In this document: positions 25,422 through 35,396 of the stretch, one piece after another
How the letters are laid out: each line of letters opens with the position of its first letter
How positions within the stretch are numbered: the stretch's first letter is position 1
From: Okeanomitos corallinicola TIOX110
Lineage (GTDB): Bacteria; Cyanobacteriota; Cyanobacteriia; Cyanobacteriales; Nostocaceae
Assembly (NCBI RefSeq): GCF_038050375.1
Contig: NZ_CP150886.1
Span: 930,001-994,000 of the forward strand
Length of the DNA stretch: 64,000 nucleotides
Direction of reading: 5' to 3'
Notes under the pieces: model-generated
What the model saw: the letters and a program-made list of their open reading frames with translations, nothing else
Databases searched by the model: none
Told to the model about the DNA's origin: nothing
Program-made: the position numbers and the translations under genes

Positions 25422-27935
25422 TTAATTATCCTGACGCACACCATTAACCACTGGCTTAATATTCCGATCAGAAAAGGGATCAGTACCACCAGTCCAGTTA
25501 AAATCACTGATGCGAATACTAAAACCACCTAATTCTAAAACCGGGTTGTAACGTAAAGTAATACCATAGGTGCGCCGGCTATATTCTAATGTATAATCAG
25601 TGCTACTTTCTTGACCTGTATCTAGGTTAATGGAAGTTTGAAAACCTAAACGAATCGGGCCATAAACTTGTTGAGAAATTCCCGCACTGAGGACTTTATT
25701 ATCAACGGAACGATCAAACAAAAATGGTGATAAACCGCTGTTAAAACCTTGGGAATAACTAACATTAAAAGCGGTGTAATCTAAAAATGGTTTAGAAAAA
25801 TTACCCACCTGTCCCACTAAACCAATTGTTCCAGTTAAGGTACTTTGATTATCGCCACTGGTGTAATAGCTTGTAGTACCTGTGACACCTGCGATCGCCT
25901 GTAAATAAGGAACAACAGGATTAGGAGTATATTTTAAACCTTCTGTTGCTGTAGGTTCTAAAGGTTTACCTTGCCATAACAAAAAACCTTTACCCAGGGC
26001 GACACTACCCTGTAACCTACCTAAAGAAACACGATTATTTTTTCTGTCAACTTCTAATAAATCTTGCCGATCAGTATTAGCATTAATATATTGAGCGCCA
26101 CCTTGATAACTCAAGTTAACACCACTATTACCTAAAGGAATCACTGGAGAAGTAATTACACCACCAATACTACTTTGCACAGTTTGAAAACCAAGAGTAC
26201 CATTATAAAGGCGATCGCGGTAGCTTGCTTCTAAATTCAAAGTGTGGGGATTCACATCACCCAAAGTTTGACGTAACCTCAAACTCCCCCGCAAATTATC
26301 CTCTACCTGATTCAAATCCAGACTGGTTAATTCTCCCCTCCCTTCAACAGTAGTTTTTGCACCCAACACACTATTAAATTTGCTAGTCACACCAAACAAA
26401 TCTGCCACATTACTACTATCTTCAAAAGCCTTTTGGATAAAAAATTGTGGTGTAATAGTCCAGCGAGTTTGATCATTATTAATTGCAGAAACATGACGTT
26501 CTACATACAAACCGCCACGATTACCATTGTCATAACCAGGAGAAACAATAAATGGATTTATATCCCTTTCTCGCCGATCAATTGTTTGATTATTAATGGG
26601 GATCGGTAAACTAAAATTTTGATCAAAAACTAATCTTTGATTTTGAGTCGTAATTCTATCTACTAAAGGCGCTTCTTTTGTTAAAGTCACCTTAGAGGCT
26701 CTTAATTCTAACTCTGGCGGAGAAAAAGGATCATTAGTAATTTTCACATCCTCAGCTTGCCAACCACGGGGGTAAAAATCAATTCTTTGCGCTTCAAACC
26801 GCATCCGCTTGACTACACCACCAGATTCAGCCACAGGAAGATTACTAGCATCTGGTTGACCACCAAGGTTAACATTAATACCACCAGGACTGCTAACACC
26901 TGTAGTTGGTTGATTAGCACGAATGCGATCGCTAGGTGGCCGACTAGGAACACCACCAGCTGTTAAATCTGCACTAGGAGCGGGATCAAAGGCAAAATCT
27001 CTCTCAGTAGTCGGAATATAAATTTCCCCACTACCATTTTGCAAATCCCCAGTATCCTGGACAAAATTATAAGTAAAACGCTCTCCCCTAAATACCTGAT
27101 TACCTCTGGTTAAAGCCACATTTCCCTCACCCACAGCAATTAAATTATCTAAATTTACCTGTAGGCGATCGGCATCTACCACCGCACCATCAAACCGTAC
27201 CACCACATTACCTTCAGCAGTAACGACTCGTCTTTGCTCATCATATTCTTGACGGTCTGCAATTACTTCTACTACCCTTTTTCTGACTTCTGCGTTTTGC
27301 TCAGAAGACTGTTTTGGTAAAGGAAATTCAACAGTAGTAGGAGCAGATTGTTGGTTATTGGGATTACGAGGTTTAAACTCAATAATATTTTGTACAGGTA
27401 AAGAAGTGGGAGGATTTTCTGATATCTCTAGAGAGCCAGAAATGTTAATCTGATCTCCTAATTTCTCTAAATTTACATCTTTACCTGAAGTATTTTGCTG
27501 TGGTGCTAAAGTCGGCGTTTTAATAACAACAGGGGATTGAGATAAAAATAATTTTTGGTCGTTAACGACTCCACCATGAGTTGGAAATGTAGCGAATGGT
27601 GTTTTGTTAATCTCGACTTTTTCCTGTAGCTGATTACTTACATTTAAGGAATTTCCTAAAACTTCCGCACTTTTAGAAACCGTGGCAGGAGAAAATTCTG
27701 GAGGTAAGTTTTCTGGAACAGGAGAAGAAGATAAAGGTTGAGTAACTGCGGAATTATCTTGATGGTTTTGAGTAAGATTTACTGAACCATCAACATCATG
27801 ATGATCATTTTTTCCTAAAATTACCTGTTGCTCAATAGAATTTTTATCCTCTACCACAGCAACGGCCAGAGGAATACTAGGTTGTATATATTCTTGAATA
27901 GGAAGCGAATCAGGTGGCAAAACTGGGTGAAGCAT
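25422..27935 (-). CDS. DUF3769 / LptD-like (OstA) outer-membrane protein
   Basis: 837 aa. An N-terminal low-complexity stretch (about residues 1-210, rich in S, P, N and Q) leads to an OstA/LptA-like domain (VVEVIADRQEYDEQRRVVT, VRFDGAVVDADRLQVNL), then a long beta-rich C-terminal region (about 450-830) with repeated alternating hydrophobic strands (LEASYRDRLYNGTLGF, GFQTSINLDTG). This is the cyanobacterial DUF3769 family, regarded as the LptD counterpart that inserts lipopolysaccharide in the outer membrane. No classical signal peptide is visible at the N-terminus starting at 27935, which is odd for an outer-membrane protein; an upstream start was not found. Confidence 0.85.
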   Translation of the reverse strand: MLHPVLPPDSLPIQEYIQPSIPLAVAVVEDKNSIEQQVILGKNDHHDVDGSVNLTQNHQDNSAVTQPLSSSPVPENLPPEFSPATVSKSAEVLGNSLNVSNQLQEKVEINKTPFATFPTHGGVVNDQKLFLSQSPVVIKTPTLAPQQNTSGKDVNLEKLGDQINISGSLEISENPPTSLPVQNIIEFKPRNPNNQQSAPTTVEFPLPKQSSEQNAEVRKRVVEVIADRQEYDEQRRVVTAEGNVVVRFDGAVVDADRLQVNLDNLIAVGEGNVALTRGNQVFRGERFTYNFVQDTGDLQNGSGEIYIPTTERDFAFDPAPSADLTAGGVPSRPPSDRIRANQPTTGVSSPGGINVNLGGQPDASNLPVAESGGVVKRMRFEAQRIDFYPRGWQAEDVKITNDPFSPPELELRASKVTLTKEAPLVDRITTQNQRLVFDQNFSLPIPINNQTIDRRERDINPFIVSPGYDNGNRGGLYVERHVSAINNDQTRWTITPQFFIQKAFEDSSNVADLFGVTSKFNSVLGAKTTVEGRGELTSLDLNQVEDNLRGSLRLRQTLGDVNPHTLNLEASYRDRLYNGTLGFQTVQSSIGGVITSPVIPLGNSGVNLSYQGGAQYINANTDRQDLLEVDRKNNRVSLGRLQGSVALGKGFLLWQGKPLEPTATEGLKYTPNPVVPYLQAIAGVTGTTSYYTSGDNQSTLTGTIGLVGQVGNFSKPFLDYTAFNVSYSQGFNSGLSPFLFDRSVDNKVLSAGISQQVYGPIRLGFQTSINLDTGQESSTDYTLEYSRRTYGITLRYNPVLELGGFSIRISDFNWTGGTDPFSDRNIKPVVNGVRQDN

Positions 27936-28048
27936 ATTTGGTGGAAAATCAAGCTAACAAAAAGCCAGATATTAAGCCGGAAGGATCTATTACACATTTG
28001 CCTTCCGACTTCACCTGCTGATGACTTGCAGCAGCCGACAAAGGGGAG

Positions 28049-28099
28049 GACACTAAATCGTTTGTTCAGATTTGTGCCAATTTTCAGGCATTTAGTGTC
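28049..28099. other. Inverted repeat between psbI and the LptD-like gene
   Basis: GACACTAAAT (28049-28058) pairs with ATTTAGTGTC (28090-28099). It lies in the 200-nt spacer downstream of psbI on the minus strand and could attenuate or end psbI transcripts; no T-run follows. Confidence 0.5.
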
Positions 28100-28136
28100 T
28101 TCTACCTTCCAGCAGTTGCAGGAATTAAGGGAATTC

Positions 28137-28253
28137 TTACTCTAAATCCCGACGACCGGGGTTACGAGCAGGGTCATTAGACAAAAAGCCAAATATGAAA
28201 ATTCCAACAAAGAGGCCTACAACAATATAAACAGCGATTTTTAAAGTCACCAT
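28137..28253 (-). CDS. psbI: Photosystem II reaction center protein I (PsbI)
   Basis: 38 aa: [16 protein letters not shown], a single membrane helix, then the conserved tail [14 protein letters not shown]. Length and tail match PsbI of cyanobacteria and plastids, where the usual form is TLKI-VYIVV...DPARNP-RKDLE. PsbI sits at the edge of the photosystem II core and helps assemble the D1 module. GGGAG lies about 8 nt before the ATG at 28253. It is a short gene easily missed by automatic length cut-offs. It stands upstream of the LptD-like gene on the same strand. Confidence 0.95.
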   Translation of the reverse strand: MVTLKIAVYIVVGLFVGIFIFGFLSNDPARNPGRRDLE

Positions 28254-28493
28254 AGCAATATCTCCCAGGGGTAAGACAAAAAATTTATCAGCAATCTGCT
28301 ACGCAGAAAAGATAGCTTCTCTATCTTACCCATATCTGGCTCTTTTTTGGAGGTATAACCAAAGTCAAGAGTCAAAAAGCAATGTTTATAAGTGAGTATC
28401 TCACTATAACTTTGTTTTGATGTTTGGCAATATTCACAACAACTGGACTTTGGTTATGTTGCTTGACGTTAGTTGATGTTTCAGGTTTCCCCC

Positions 28494-29192
28494 TTAACGC
28501 TGATTAATCTTGATCAACTCTTTGCTAATTCTGCTTTTAACTACTTTGGCAGGTATACCTACAGCTATGGAATAGGGAGGAATATCTTTATTTACCACTG
28601 CTCCGGCCCCAATCACGCTACCTTTGCCAATTGTGACACCATCCAATACAGTGACTCCATGTCCCAACCAACAATCATCTTCAATCACTATTCCCTGCCG
28701 AGTAGTACCTTGCTCTTTTATGGGTAAGGAAACATCAGCAAAATTATGATTATTGGCATAAATTCCGGAATGGGATGCAATCATACATTGCTTGCCAATT
28801 CTAATATCTCCTGGCCCGGCAATACAAACATTAGGAGCGATGAATGTTTGATCATCAATATGGATACAAGTATCTTCTAAACAGCCGATGTCAACGTTAC
28901 GTTCTAAAGCTACTTGGTTTCCTAAATAAATTCTATTATTTGGATGTCCTTTCGCATCTAAACGTACATTTTTAAAGATGTGTACTCCATCACCAAGTTC
29001 AATGGCAGATGTATTGATAAATTCCACGCTATGCTGAATATATACGTCTTTTCCCATGGACGTAAACAAATTACGATATAGCAATCTTCTCAGTTGTGGA
29101 CCAAAGGCAATCTTGGGAACATCTCCCAATAAGGTAGTTACTAAAAGTTCTTGAAATCTTTGTAGTTTATGAGAATATTTTTGGTTCATCAT
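28494..29192 (-). CDS. Hexapeptide-repeat acyltransferase (LbH, WbbJ/CysE-like)
   Basis: 232 aa. A left-handed beta-helix of hexapeptide repeats runs from about residue 55 to 215 (for example IELGDGVHIFKNVRL, IHIDDQTFIAPNVCIAG, IVIEDDCWLGHGVTVLDG, IGKGSVIGAGAVV). The active-site-like histidine region is SHSGIYANNHNF (about 139-150), and the tail AVGIPAKVVK is typical of O-acetyltransferases for sugars. Likely modifies a surface polysaccharide or glycolipid; the substrate is unknown. The gene stands alone upstream of psbI. Confidence 0.85.
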   Translation of the reverse strand: MMNQKYSHKLQRFQELLVTTLLGDVPKIAFGPQLRRLLYRNLFTSMGKDVYIQHSVEFINTSAIELGDGVHIFKNVRLDAKGHPNNRIYLGNQVALERNVDIGCLEDTCIHIDDQTFIAPNVCIAGPGDIRIGKQCMIASHSGIYANNHNFADVSLPIKEQGTTRQGIVIEDDCWLGHGVTVLDGVTIGKGSVIGAGAVVNKDIPPYSIAVGIPAKVVKSRISKELIKINQR

Positions 29193-30821
29193 GCTTACGA
29201 ATATTTTAGTAACAACTATTTCACATCAATCAGCAATAGGTAAGTAAACAAATGCAATTTTTAAAGGTTTGATTTTCTATTTATTCCCATCTACTAAATT
29301 ATTGACTGAACACTGGCAACTTTAGTTACTAAGATTGAGTTTAGATTGGGGGTAATTATCTTAGTATTCAAGGGTTTTGGTCATAAATGACTCATTTATT
29401 CTCTTGTTTTTAGGTCAATAAGTGAAAAATATGTTGATCATGAAACTTAAATTAATCAACATATTTCCTTTATAGTTAATCAAGTCAAAAGATTAATCTA
29501 TAATTATGCTGAAATTAATTGTCTATTCTCATACTTGAAAGATACCGTTGATATCTAATATCAAAAATTCAATTGGCAAGATTATCCTATCGCTCGATCT
29601 AGTACAGCATGGCATAAATAAACCAACCATTTCCAATTTCTACAAAGCTTACTCCGTATTATTTTTTAATTTTAACTTCGGCAATGCGGTACTAGGCGAT
29701 CGCAGATTCTCTAGGATTGTCATATACTACAGATGCGTCTACAGTTGTACAGATTATCCATACTTTAAATGAGAATCTTATTTGTGTTTGTTACAACTGT
29801 TATAAATGAATATGCTCAAAAAACATTTATCTATTAATTAAAACGATTTGCAGTTCTTAATCCCTGACTCATTAATAGATCATGTAATTTTTATTTAACG
29901 ATCATGTAATAGAAATCATAATTTACATCCTTTCTAGGATCATAGACTTAAATCAGTAAATTTATGGTAAATTTACAAAATGATACGGGGAAAACTCATC
30001 TTTAATTATGTATCGCTCATACTACTTACATAATTATTTGCATATTGATAAATATTTAAGGTGGATTATCACCAACTTCTGCCATAACATTAAAATTGAT
30101 CATTGGTACAAATAAATAAGCTCTTCCGTGACTACTATGGCACTCGTCTGGCAAAAAAATTGTGGAGTGTAATAATTTAATCCTCCCAAAAAAATGCGTT
30201 AAAAGATAAAAAATCACTGTTTTAGATACATTGCCAATTTTGATTACAGTTTACATTCACAATAACATGATTTATTTTTTATGGGATATTTTTAATTAAA
30301 ATTTTTGATATGACATATTGTATATATCTACATCTCATTTTTGATAAAAATTGAGTATAATTTGGGTGTTTAATGAGATTTTGATACTTTTAAATCTGCG
30401 GTATTTAGCCTCACTAAGACATTGTTGAGAATCATTGAGTATTTCTATATATACTTCGTAATTTTGGATCTTTCAGCCTATAAAACTCAAAAATAATTTA
30501 AAATAAATAAATTTAAAATAATTTTTTTGCTAATTCCACTTACAATATTTAAGTATTAAACATGGATCACAGGTAATCAAACCTGATATTTGCTGGGATG
30601 ATCATTCAGGGATGAACTTTATTTATACATGATTTTGACAAGCAAAACTTTTCACCAAGTAGACAAGTGTAAAGATGTGTATAAAGATAATTATTATAAA
30701 TTTTTTGTAAACTACCACTCAAATTTAATTGAGATTATTTCTATTTTTTTGGTGATCACAGAAGACAAAAAACCACTTACAGAGTAGAATGTGGCTTTTA
30801 AGTGACTCATGTGTTAAAACA
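29193..30821. other. Long AT-rich non-coding stretch with an inverted repeat
   Basis: About 1.6 kb with no convincing gene. One perfect 12-bp inverted repeat, AAATATGTTGAT (29427-29438) and ATCAACATATTT (29455-29466), could be a terminator or operator. One HIP1 octamer lies near 29697. An open frame of 74 codons at 29548-29772 looks accidental. Confidence 0.5.
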
Positions 30822-31133
30822 ATGATTGTAATTAAAGAAATTGTCAAGCAAGCTTTAACAACTGGTTATTTGAGTGCCAAAGCCCAAGCTCAGATTCGTA
30901 CTCTTTTACAAACAAATTACGATTCAGAAGATATAGACGCTTTAATTATTTTACAACGCTCTGTCGTAGCTGGTAAAATTCAGCAGGAGTCACGTTGTCG
31001 AAATAAATACCGTTCAATTGTAGAACAAGATAGTTCATCAAATATCAAGCTTGCTTATCAAGTAGCGGCTGAACTTGCTTGTGTAGCAGCAATGGCCTTA
31101 TCTTTCTGCTATATAAAACCTAGACAAAGCTAG
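30822..31133 (+). CDS. Conserved small protein of unknown function
   Basis: 103 aa from the ATG at 30822 (MIVIKEIVKQALTTGYLSAK). It is a helical protein with LTTGYLSAKAQAQIRTLLQ, YDSEDIDALIILQRSVVAGKI and a hydrophobic C-terminal stretch (VAAELACVAAMALSFCYI, about residues 80-97) that could be a membrane anchor or amphipathic helix. I have the impression of a Nostocales-specific family but recognise no function. An in-frame ATG at 30789 would add 11 residues. It is preceded by 1.6 kb of non-coding DNA and has no partner gene. Confidence 0.6.
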   Translation: MIVIKEIVKQALTTGYLSAKAQAQIRTLLQTNYDSEDIDALIILQRSVVAGKIQQESRCRNKYRSIVEQDSSSNIKLAYQVAAELACVAAMALSFCYIKPRQS

Positions 31134-32140
31134 ACTTTACTTTCTACTTCAATGGGAGCATGGGAGCGGTTATCCCTCGGTAGACTTGCACGCTGTAGCC
31201 CAACGCGACTTTCTCAAGTTAAGATTTGGAAACAGACTACCACTATCAATGCTTGGTTTTCGCGTCGGTAATAGTCTTATTCAATACTTGATATACTAGG
31301 ATTATACATCAAGTTGGGATTTTTCTTAGCTAACTTATGTCAATTTTTGTCAACATAAGTCTATTTTTGACGATAAAATTGTCAACTTATGACAAGCTCT
31401 ACTAACAGTCCAAATCAAACTTCAATCAGCACATAATTGATTTTACATAGAAAAATCTGCAAAAGATATTAAGTTTTACTAGGTTAATTTACCTTTTGTT
31501 AGCACTGAATGAACCAGTAGCTGATTCCTAGACTCTACTAAAAGATACTGGTATAATTTTGGCAATAGCCAGCCGTGATCCAGTTTATTCCTTCTGCTGA
31601 TCAAATTATTGATCACATATTGAAAATATTAAAAAATAATTAATTTTTTCGATTCTCTTGTAGAGAATATTCCTATTTATAACTAAAATCATAGCTAAGA
31701 AATTCATATCACTTATATCACTCAGTCTGTTACAATCACGAGTCAATTTACCAAGTTGCACTTTAAGTATCAGTGTAACAAAACCAAAAACCTCTTGTAA
31801 TCAGAGTTTCATTACCTAATCAGTTTGACAGTTATCAGGAAGCAAGCATAAGTACATTCAAGGCAAATCATGAGTAAAATTCAATGGATGAGAATAGATT
31901 AAGTCAGATTAAGTAACTGTAGAAAAATAAACTTTACCCAATGTGGAAAATTACCAACAAGAAACCGTAGACGGAAAACAGTTTTTGGTGTAAAGTCTAG
32001 CAACATTATGAGAGAATTATCCTCAATGCAGAACAAAGTCGTCAAAGATTTACAAACATAATATAAAGAATTAGCAAGATTGGTTAAAGACAGTAAAAAA
32101 TAACCATACATATCTGAACATCAATAATTTTTACCAAATT
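31134..32140. other. 1-kb non-coding stretch upstream of glgP, with clustered TGTCAA motifs
   Basis: No convincing gene. At 31333-31396 the motif TGTCAA or its complement TTGACA recurs four times in about 60 bp (TTATGTCAATTTTTGTCAAC, then AATTGTCAACTTATGACA), with inverted relations between copies, as expected for a regulator-binding cluster. The segment 31150-31260 is less AT-rich than its surroundings, without a recognisable structure. Confidence 0.45.
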
Positions 32141-34705
32141 ATGCAACCAATTCGCACATTTAACGTTTCTCCGTCATTACCGCAGCGTCTAGAACCATTA
32201 CGGAAACTAGCACAGAATCTCCATTTCGATTGGAATGTTGAAACAAAAGACTTATTTCGTCGTTTAGACCCAGATTTGTGGGAATCTAGCCGCCATAACC
32301 CCGTATTAATGCTGGGGACTATCAGTCAAAACCGTCTATTGGAAGTCGTTGAAGATGAAGGCTTCCTCGCGCAAATGGATCGTGCTGCTAGACAGTTAGA
32401 AGACTATTTGCAAGAGCGGACTTGGTATCACAAACAGCGTGGTCAAAATCAAAAAGAATGCTACGCTTATTTCTCCGCTGAATTTGGACTGGTGGATTGT
32501 TTACCGGTTTACTCTGGTGGTTTGGGTGTACTAGCTGGGGATCACCTCAAATCTGCCAGTGATTTGGGATTGCCTTTGGTGGGTGTGGGTTTACTTTACC
32601 AACAGGGTTATTTTGCCCAGTATCTCAACGCTGATGGTTGGCAACAAGAACGTTACCCCATCAACGATTTTTATAATATGCCCTTGCATTTGGAAAAAAA
32701 TCCCGATGGTTCAGAACTACGGATTGCGGTAGATTACCCAGGACGCAAGGTTTACGCTAGAGTATGGCGTGTACAAGTAGGTACTGTACCTCTGTATATG
32801 CTGGATACCAATATTGAACCTAACAAAGCCTACGATCATGACATCACCGATCAGTTGTATGGTGGTGATATTGATATGCGTATTCACCAGGAAATTATGC
32901 TGGGGATCGGTGGTGTGCAGATGTTAAAAGCCTTGGGTTACAAGGTGACTGCCTATCACATGAATGAAGGTCATGCGGCTTTCTCGGCTTTGGAACGCAT
33001 CCGGCTGTTGATTCAGGAAGAGAGTTTGAGTTATGCCCAAGCTAGACAGGTAGTTTCTTCTAGTAATATCTTCACTACTCACACTCCTGTCCCTGCGGGG
33101 ATTGATTTATTCCCACCGGATAAGATTTTGTACTACCTGGGATACTATGCAGATATCTTTGATTTACCTAAAGAACAGTTTTTAGGATTGGGTAGGGAAA
33201 ATACTGGTGATTTGTCTGCACCTTTTAGTATGGCGGTTTTAGCTCTGAAAATGGCGACATTTTCCAATGGTGTGGCACAGTTGCACGGTGTTGTCTCCCG
33301 GCAAATGTTCCGGGGGTTATGGAAGAAAGTACCAGTGGATGAAGTACCAATTGCTGCTATTACCAATGGTGTTCATGCTCGCAGTTGTGTATCTAAGTCA
33401 ACGCAGGAATTATATGACCGTTATCTGGGGCCAAATTGGTCATCAGTACCACCAGAAAGCCAATTGTGGGAACGGATGGATTCTATTCCTGATGAGGAGT
33501 TATGGCGCAATCATGAACGCTGTCGTTTGGATATGGTTCTGTATGTACGGGATCATTTGGTCAAGCATTTACGCGATCGCGGCGCTTCTGCTTCTGAGAT
33601 TGCCCAAGCCCAGGAAGTTCTTGATCCCAATGTCCTCACTATCGGTTTTGCCCGTCGTTTTGCTACCTACAAACGGGCAACTTTGTGGATGCGGGATTTG
33701 GAAAGAATTAAACGGATTTTATTAGGTAACAAACATCGTAAGGTTCAGTTTGTAATCGCTGGTAAGGCACACCCAAAAGATATTCCTGGTAAAGAATTGA
33801 TTCGGGATATTAACCATTTCATCCATGAACACCATTTAGAAAAGCACGTGGTGTTTGTTCCTAACTATGATATTCACATTGCCCGATTGATGGTTGCTGG
33901 TTGTGATGTGTGGTTAAATACACCACGTCGCCCTCGTGAAGCGTCAGGAACTAGCGGTATGAAGGCAGCGATGAATGGACTACCAAACCTGAGTGTACTT
34001 GATGGTTGGTGGGATGAGGCTGATTATGTCCGCACTGGTTGGGCAATTGGACATGGGGAAAATTACGAAGATCCCAATTATCAAGATGAGGTGGAAGCTA
34101 ACGCTCTCTATGAATTATTGGAGAAGGAAGTTGTACCTCTGTTTTATGATCATCGTGATGAAGATGGTTTACCCCGTCCTTGGGTAGCGAAAATGAAGGA
34201 TGCTATTCGCTTGAATTGTCCATTCTTTAATACAGCGCGGATGGTACGTGAATATGCAGAAAGGGCTTATTTCCCCGCCAGCGATCGCTATCATACGTTA
34301 ATTGTGGATCATTACTCCCCAGCTAAGGAATTATCAGCTTGGAAGTCAAAACTTTCAGACCACTGGTTTAACATCAAAGTTAAAGACATTGATGTTTCCG
34401 CAGCATCGGAAATTGAAGTTAATCAAACTGTAGCGGTGAAAGCTAAGGTTGATTTAGCAACTTTAACAAATGATGATGTGCGTGTGGAACTCTACCAAGG
34501 TGCAATTGATGCTGATGGTGAAATTGTCAATGCTCTCCCTGTGGTGATGAATTACCAAGGACAGGATAGCGATGGTTTAAGTATTTACACCGTGGATATC
34601 ACCTATACAAGTTCTGGTTTACAGGGTTTGTCTTTGCGAGTGTTACCTCAAAATCAATACCTTTCTAGTCCTTATGAACCCCGGTTAATTGCTTGGGCTG
34701 AGTAG
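32141..34705 (+). CDS. glgP: Alpha-glucan (glycogen) phosphorylase
   Basis: 854 aa with an N-terminal DUF3417 domain (about residues 10-120, FDWNVETKDLFRRLDPDLW), the form of phosphorylase distinct from the classic E. coli GlgP. The catalytic glycosyltransferase region contains EFGLVDCLPVYSGGLGVLAG, TTHTPVPAGID and the pyridoxal-phosphate lysine in EASGTSGMKAAMNG (near residue 606). It releases glucose-1-phosphate from glycogen, for example in the dark. A terminator follows at 34759. It is alone and preceded by 1 kb without genes. Confidence 0.94.
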   Translation: MQPIRTFNVSPSLPQRLEPLRKLAQNLHFDWNVETKDLFRRLDPDLWESSRHNPVLMLGTISQNRLLEVVEDEGFLAQMDRAARQLEDYLQERTWYHKQRGQNQKECYAYFSAEFGLVDCLPVYSGGLGVLAGDHLKSASDLGLPLVGVGLLYQQGYFAQYLNADGWQQERYPINDFYNMPLHLEKNPDGSELRIAVDYPGRKVYARVWRVQVGTVPLYMLDTNIEPNKAYDHDITDQLYGGDIDMRIHQEIMLGIGGVQMLKALGYKVTAYHMNEGHAAFSALERIRLLIQEESLSYAQARQVVSSSNIFTTHTPVPAGIDLFPPDKILYYLGYYADIFDLPKEQFLGLGRENTGDLSAPFSMAVLALKMATFSNGVAQLHGVVSRQMFRGLWKKVPVDEVPIAAITNGVHARSCVSKSTQELYDRYLGPNWSSVPPESQLWERMDSIPDEELWRNHERCRLDMVLYVRDHLVKHLRDRGASASEIAQAQEVLDPNVLTIGFARRFATYKRATLWMRDLERIKRILLGNKHRKVQFVIAGKAHPKDIPGKELIRDINHFIHEHHLEKHVVFVPNYDIHIARLMVAGCDVWLNTPRRPREASGTSGMKAAMNGLPNLSVLDGWWDEADYVRTGWAIGHGENYEDPNYQDEVEANALYELLEKEVVPLFYDHRDEDGLPRPWVAKMKDAIRLNCPFFNTARMVREYAERAYFPASDRYHTLIVDHYSPAKELSAWKSKLSDHWFNIKVKDIDVSAASEIEVNQTVAVKAKVDLATLTNDDVRVELYQGAIDADGEIVNALPVVMNYQGQDSDGLSIYTVDITYTSSGLQGLSLRVLPQNQYLSSPYEPRLIAWAE

Positions 34706-34758
34706 TTTTTTCATCTAGTTTTTCAATGTTTTAAATCTTGAATTAAATCTTGAATATG

Positions 34759-34794
34759 AGGCGTTGCTGATGAAATTTGGCAACGCTTTTTTTA
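34759..34794 (+). terminator. Rho-independent terminator after glgP
   Basis: GCGTTGC (34761-34767) pairs with GCAACGC (34780-34786) and is followed by TTTTTTTATT. Confidence 0.88.
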
Positions 34795-34824
34795 TTAGTC
34801 AGAAGTGGCTTACGCCAAGCTGCG

Positions 34825-35012
34825 CGAACAGGATTTCAGGATTTAAGGATTTTCAGGATGTGATTGTTAAATAGTAAATTACCTGAGATTCTAGTCGGTT
34901 TTAACCGACTTTAGCTTTGAGACAGGGAATTTATTCCCTGTGTAATTTATGTGTAATTTCAGGATGTAATTTTTTTGTCTGAATCAGGATTTCCAGGATT
35001 TCAGGATTTTTA
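34825..35012. repeat. Degenerate tandem repeat CAGGATTT
   Basis: Units of CAGGATTT/AGGATT recur at 34829-34860 and 34985-35015 (TCAGGATTTCCAGGATTTC), separated by a GTCGGTTTTAACCGAC palindrome (34894-34909). This fills the spacer between glgP and the ATPase/TPR cassette. Confidence 0.7.
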
Positions 35013-35132
35013 GGATGATGCAGATTTTATTAATTACTCGTTATTAGTCTTATCTATTTTTCCGAAATATAGGAAAATACTATTGAAACATCCTTTAAAT
35101 GTTACCCTAACCTAACTCATAGTGAAGTAACA

Positions 35133-35357
35133 ATGACAGATCCAATTACAGCTATAACAGCCAACGCGATCGCAAACCTAGCCTTCCAAGAATTTATTAA
35201 ATCAGGATCTGGGGAACTTGCCAAGAAATTTACCACAGATGCGATCGCAAAAATGAACGAACTGCGGAAAACTATTTTAAATAAGTTGCAGGGTATATCT
35301 CCAAAGGTTGACGAAGCACTGACTAAAGCAAAAACAGGATTGATTCTAAATAGATAA
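35133..35357 (+). CDS. Small protein heading the ATPase/TPR cassette
   Basis: 74 aa: MTDPITAITANAIANLAFQE, then an amphipathic helical region (KSGSGELAKKFT, AIAKMNELRKTIL) and a basic end. It has no cysteines or membrane segment. Proteins starting MTDPIT-ITANA with about 100-150 residues are frequent beside P-loop ATPases and adhesion-like NTPases in cyanobacteria, as I recall; this one may be a short or truncated form. It ends 39 nt before the ATPase gene on the same strand, so the three genes probably form one transcription unit. Its role is unknown; it could be an adaptor. Confidence 0.6.
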   Translation: MTDPITAITANAIANLAFQEFIKSGSGELAKKFTTDAIAKMNELRKTILNKLQGISPKVDEALTKAKTGLILNR

Positions 35358-35396
35358 AATTGGTATAAGATAAAAACTGTAGAAATATAGACAGCA

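Noticed and set aside
29548-29772. 74-codon frame in the long spacer
   Set aside because: Composition and lack of a ribosome binding site look accidental; no recognisable protein features.
31899-32111. Minus-strand frame upstream of glgP
   Set aside because: AT-rich, no ribosome binding site, and no protein-like pattern; overlaps the glgP promoter region.
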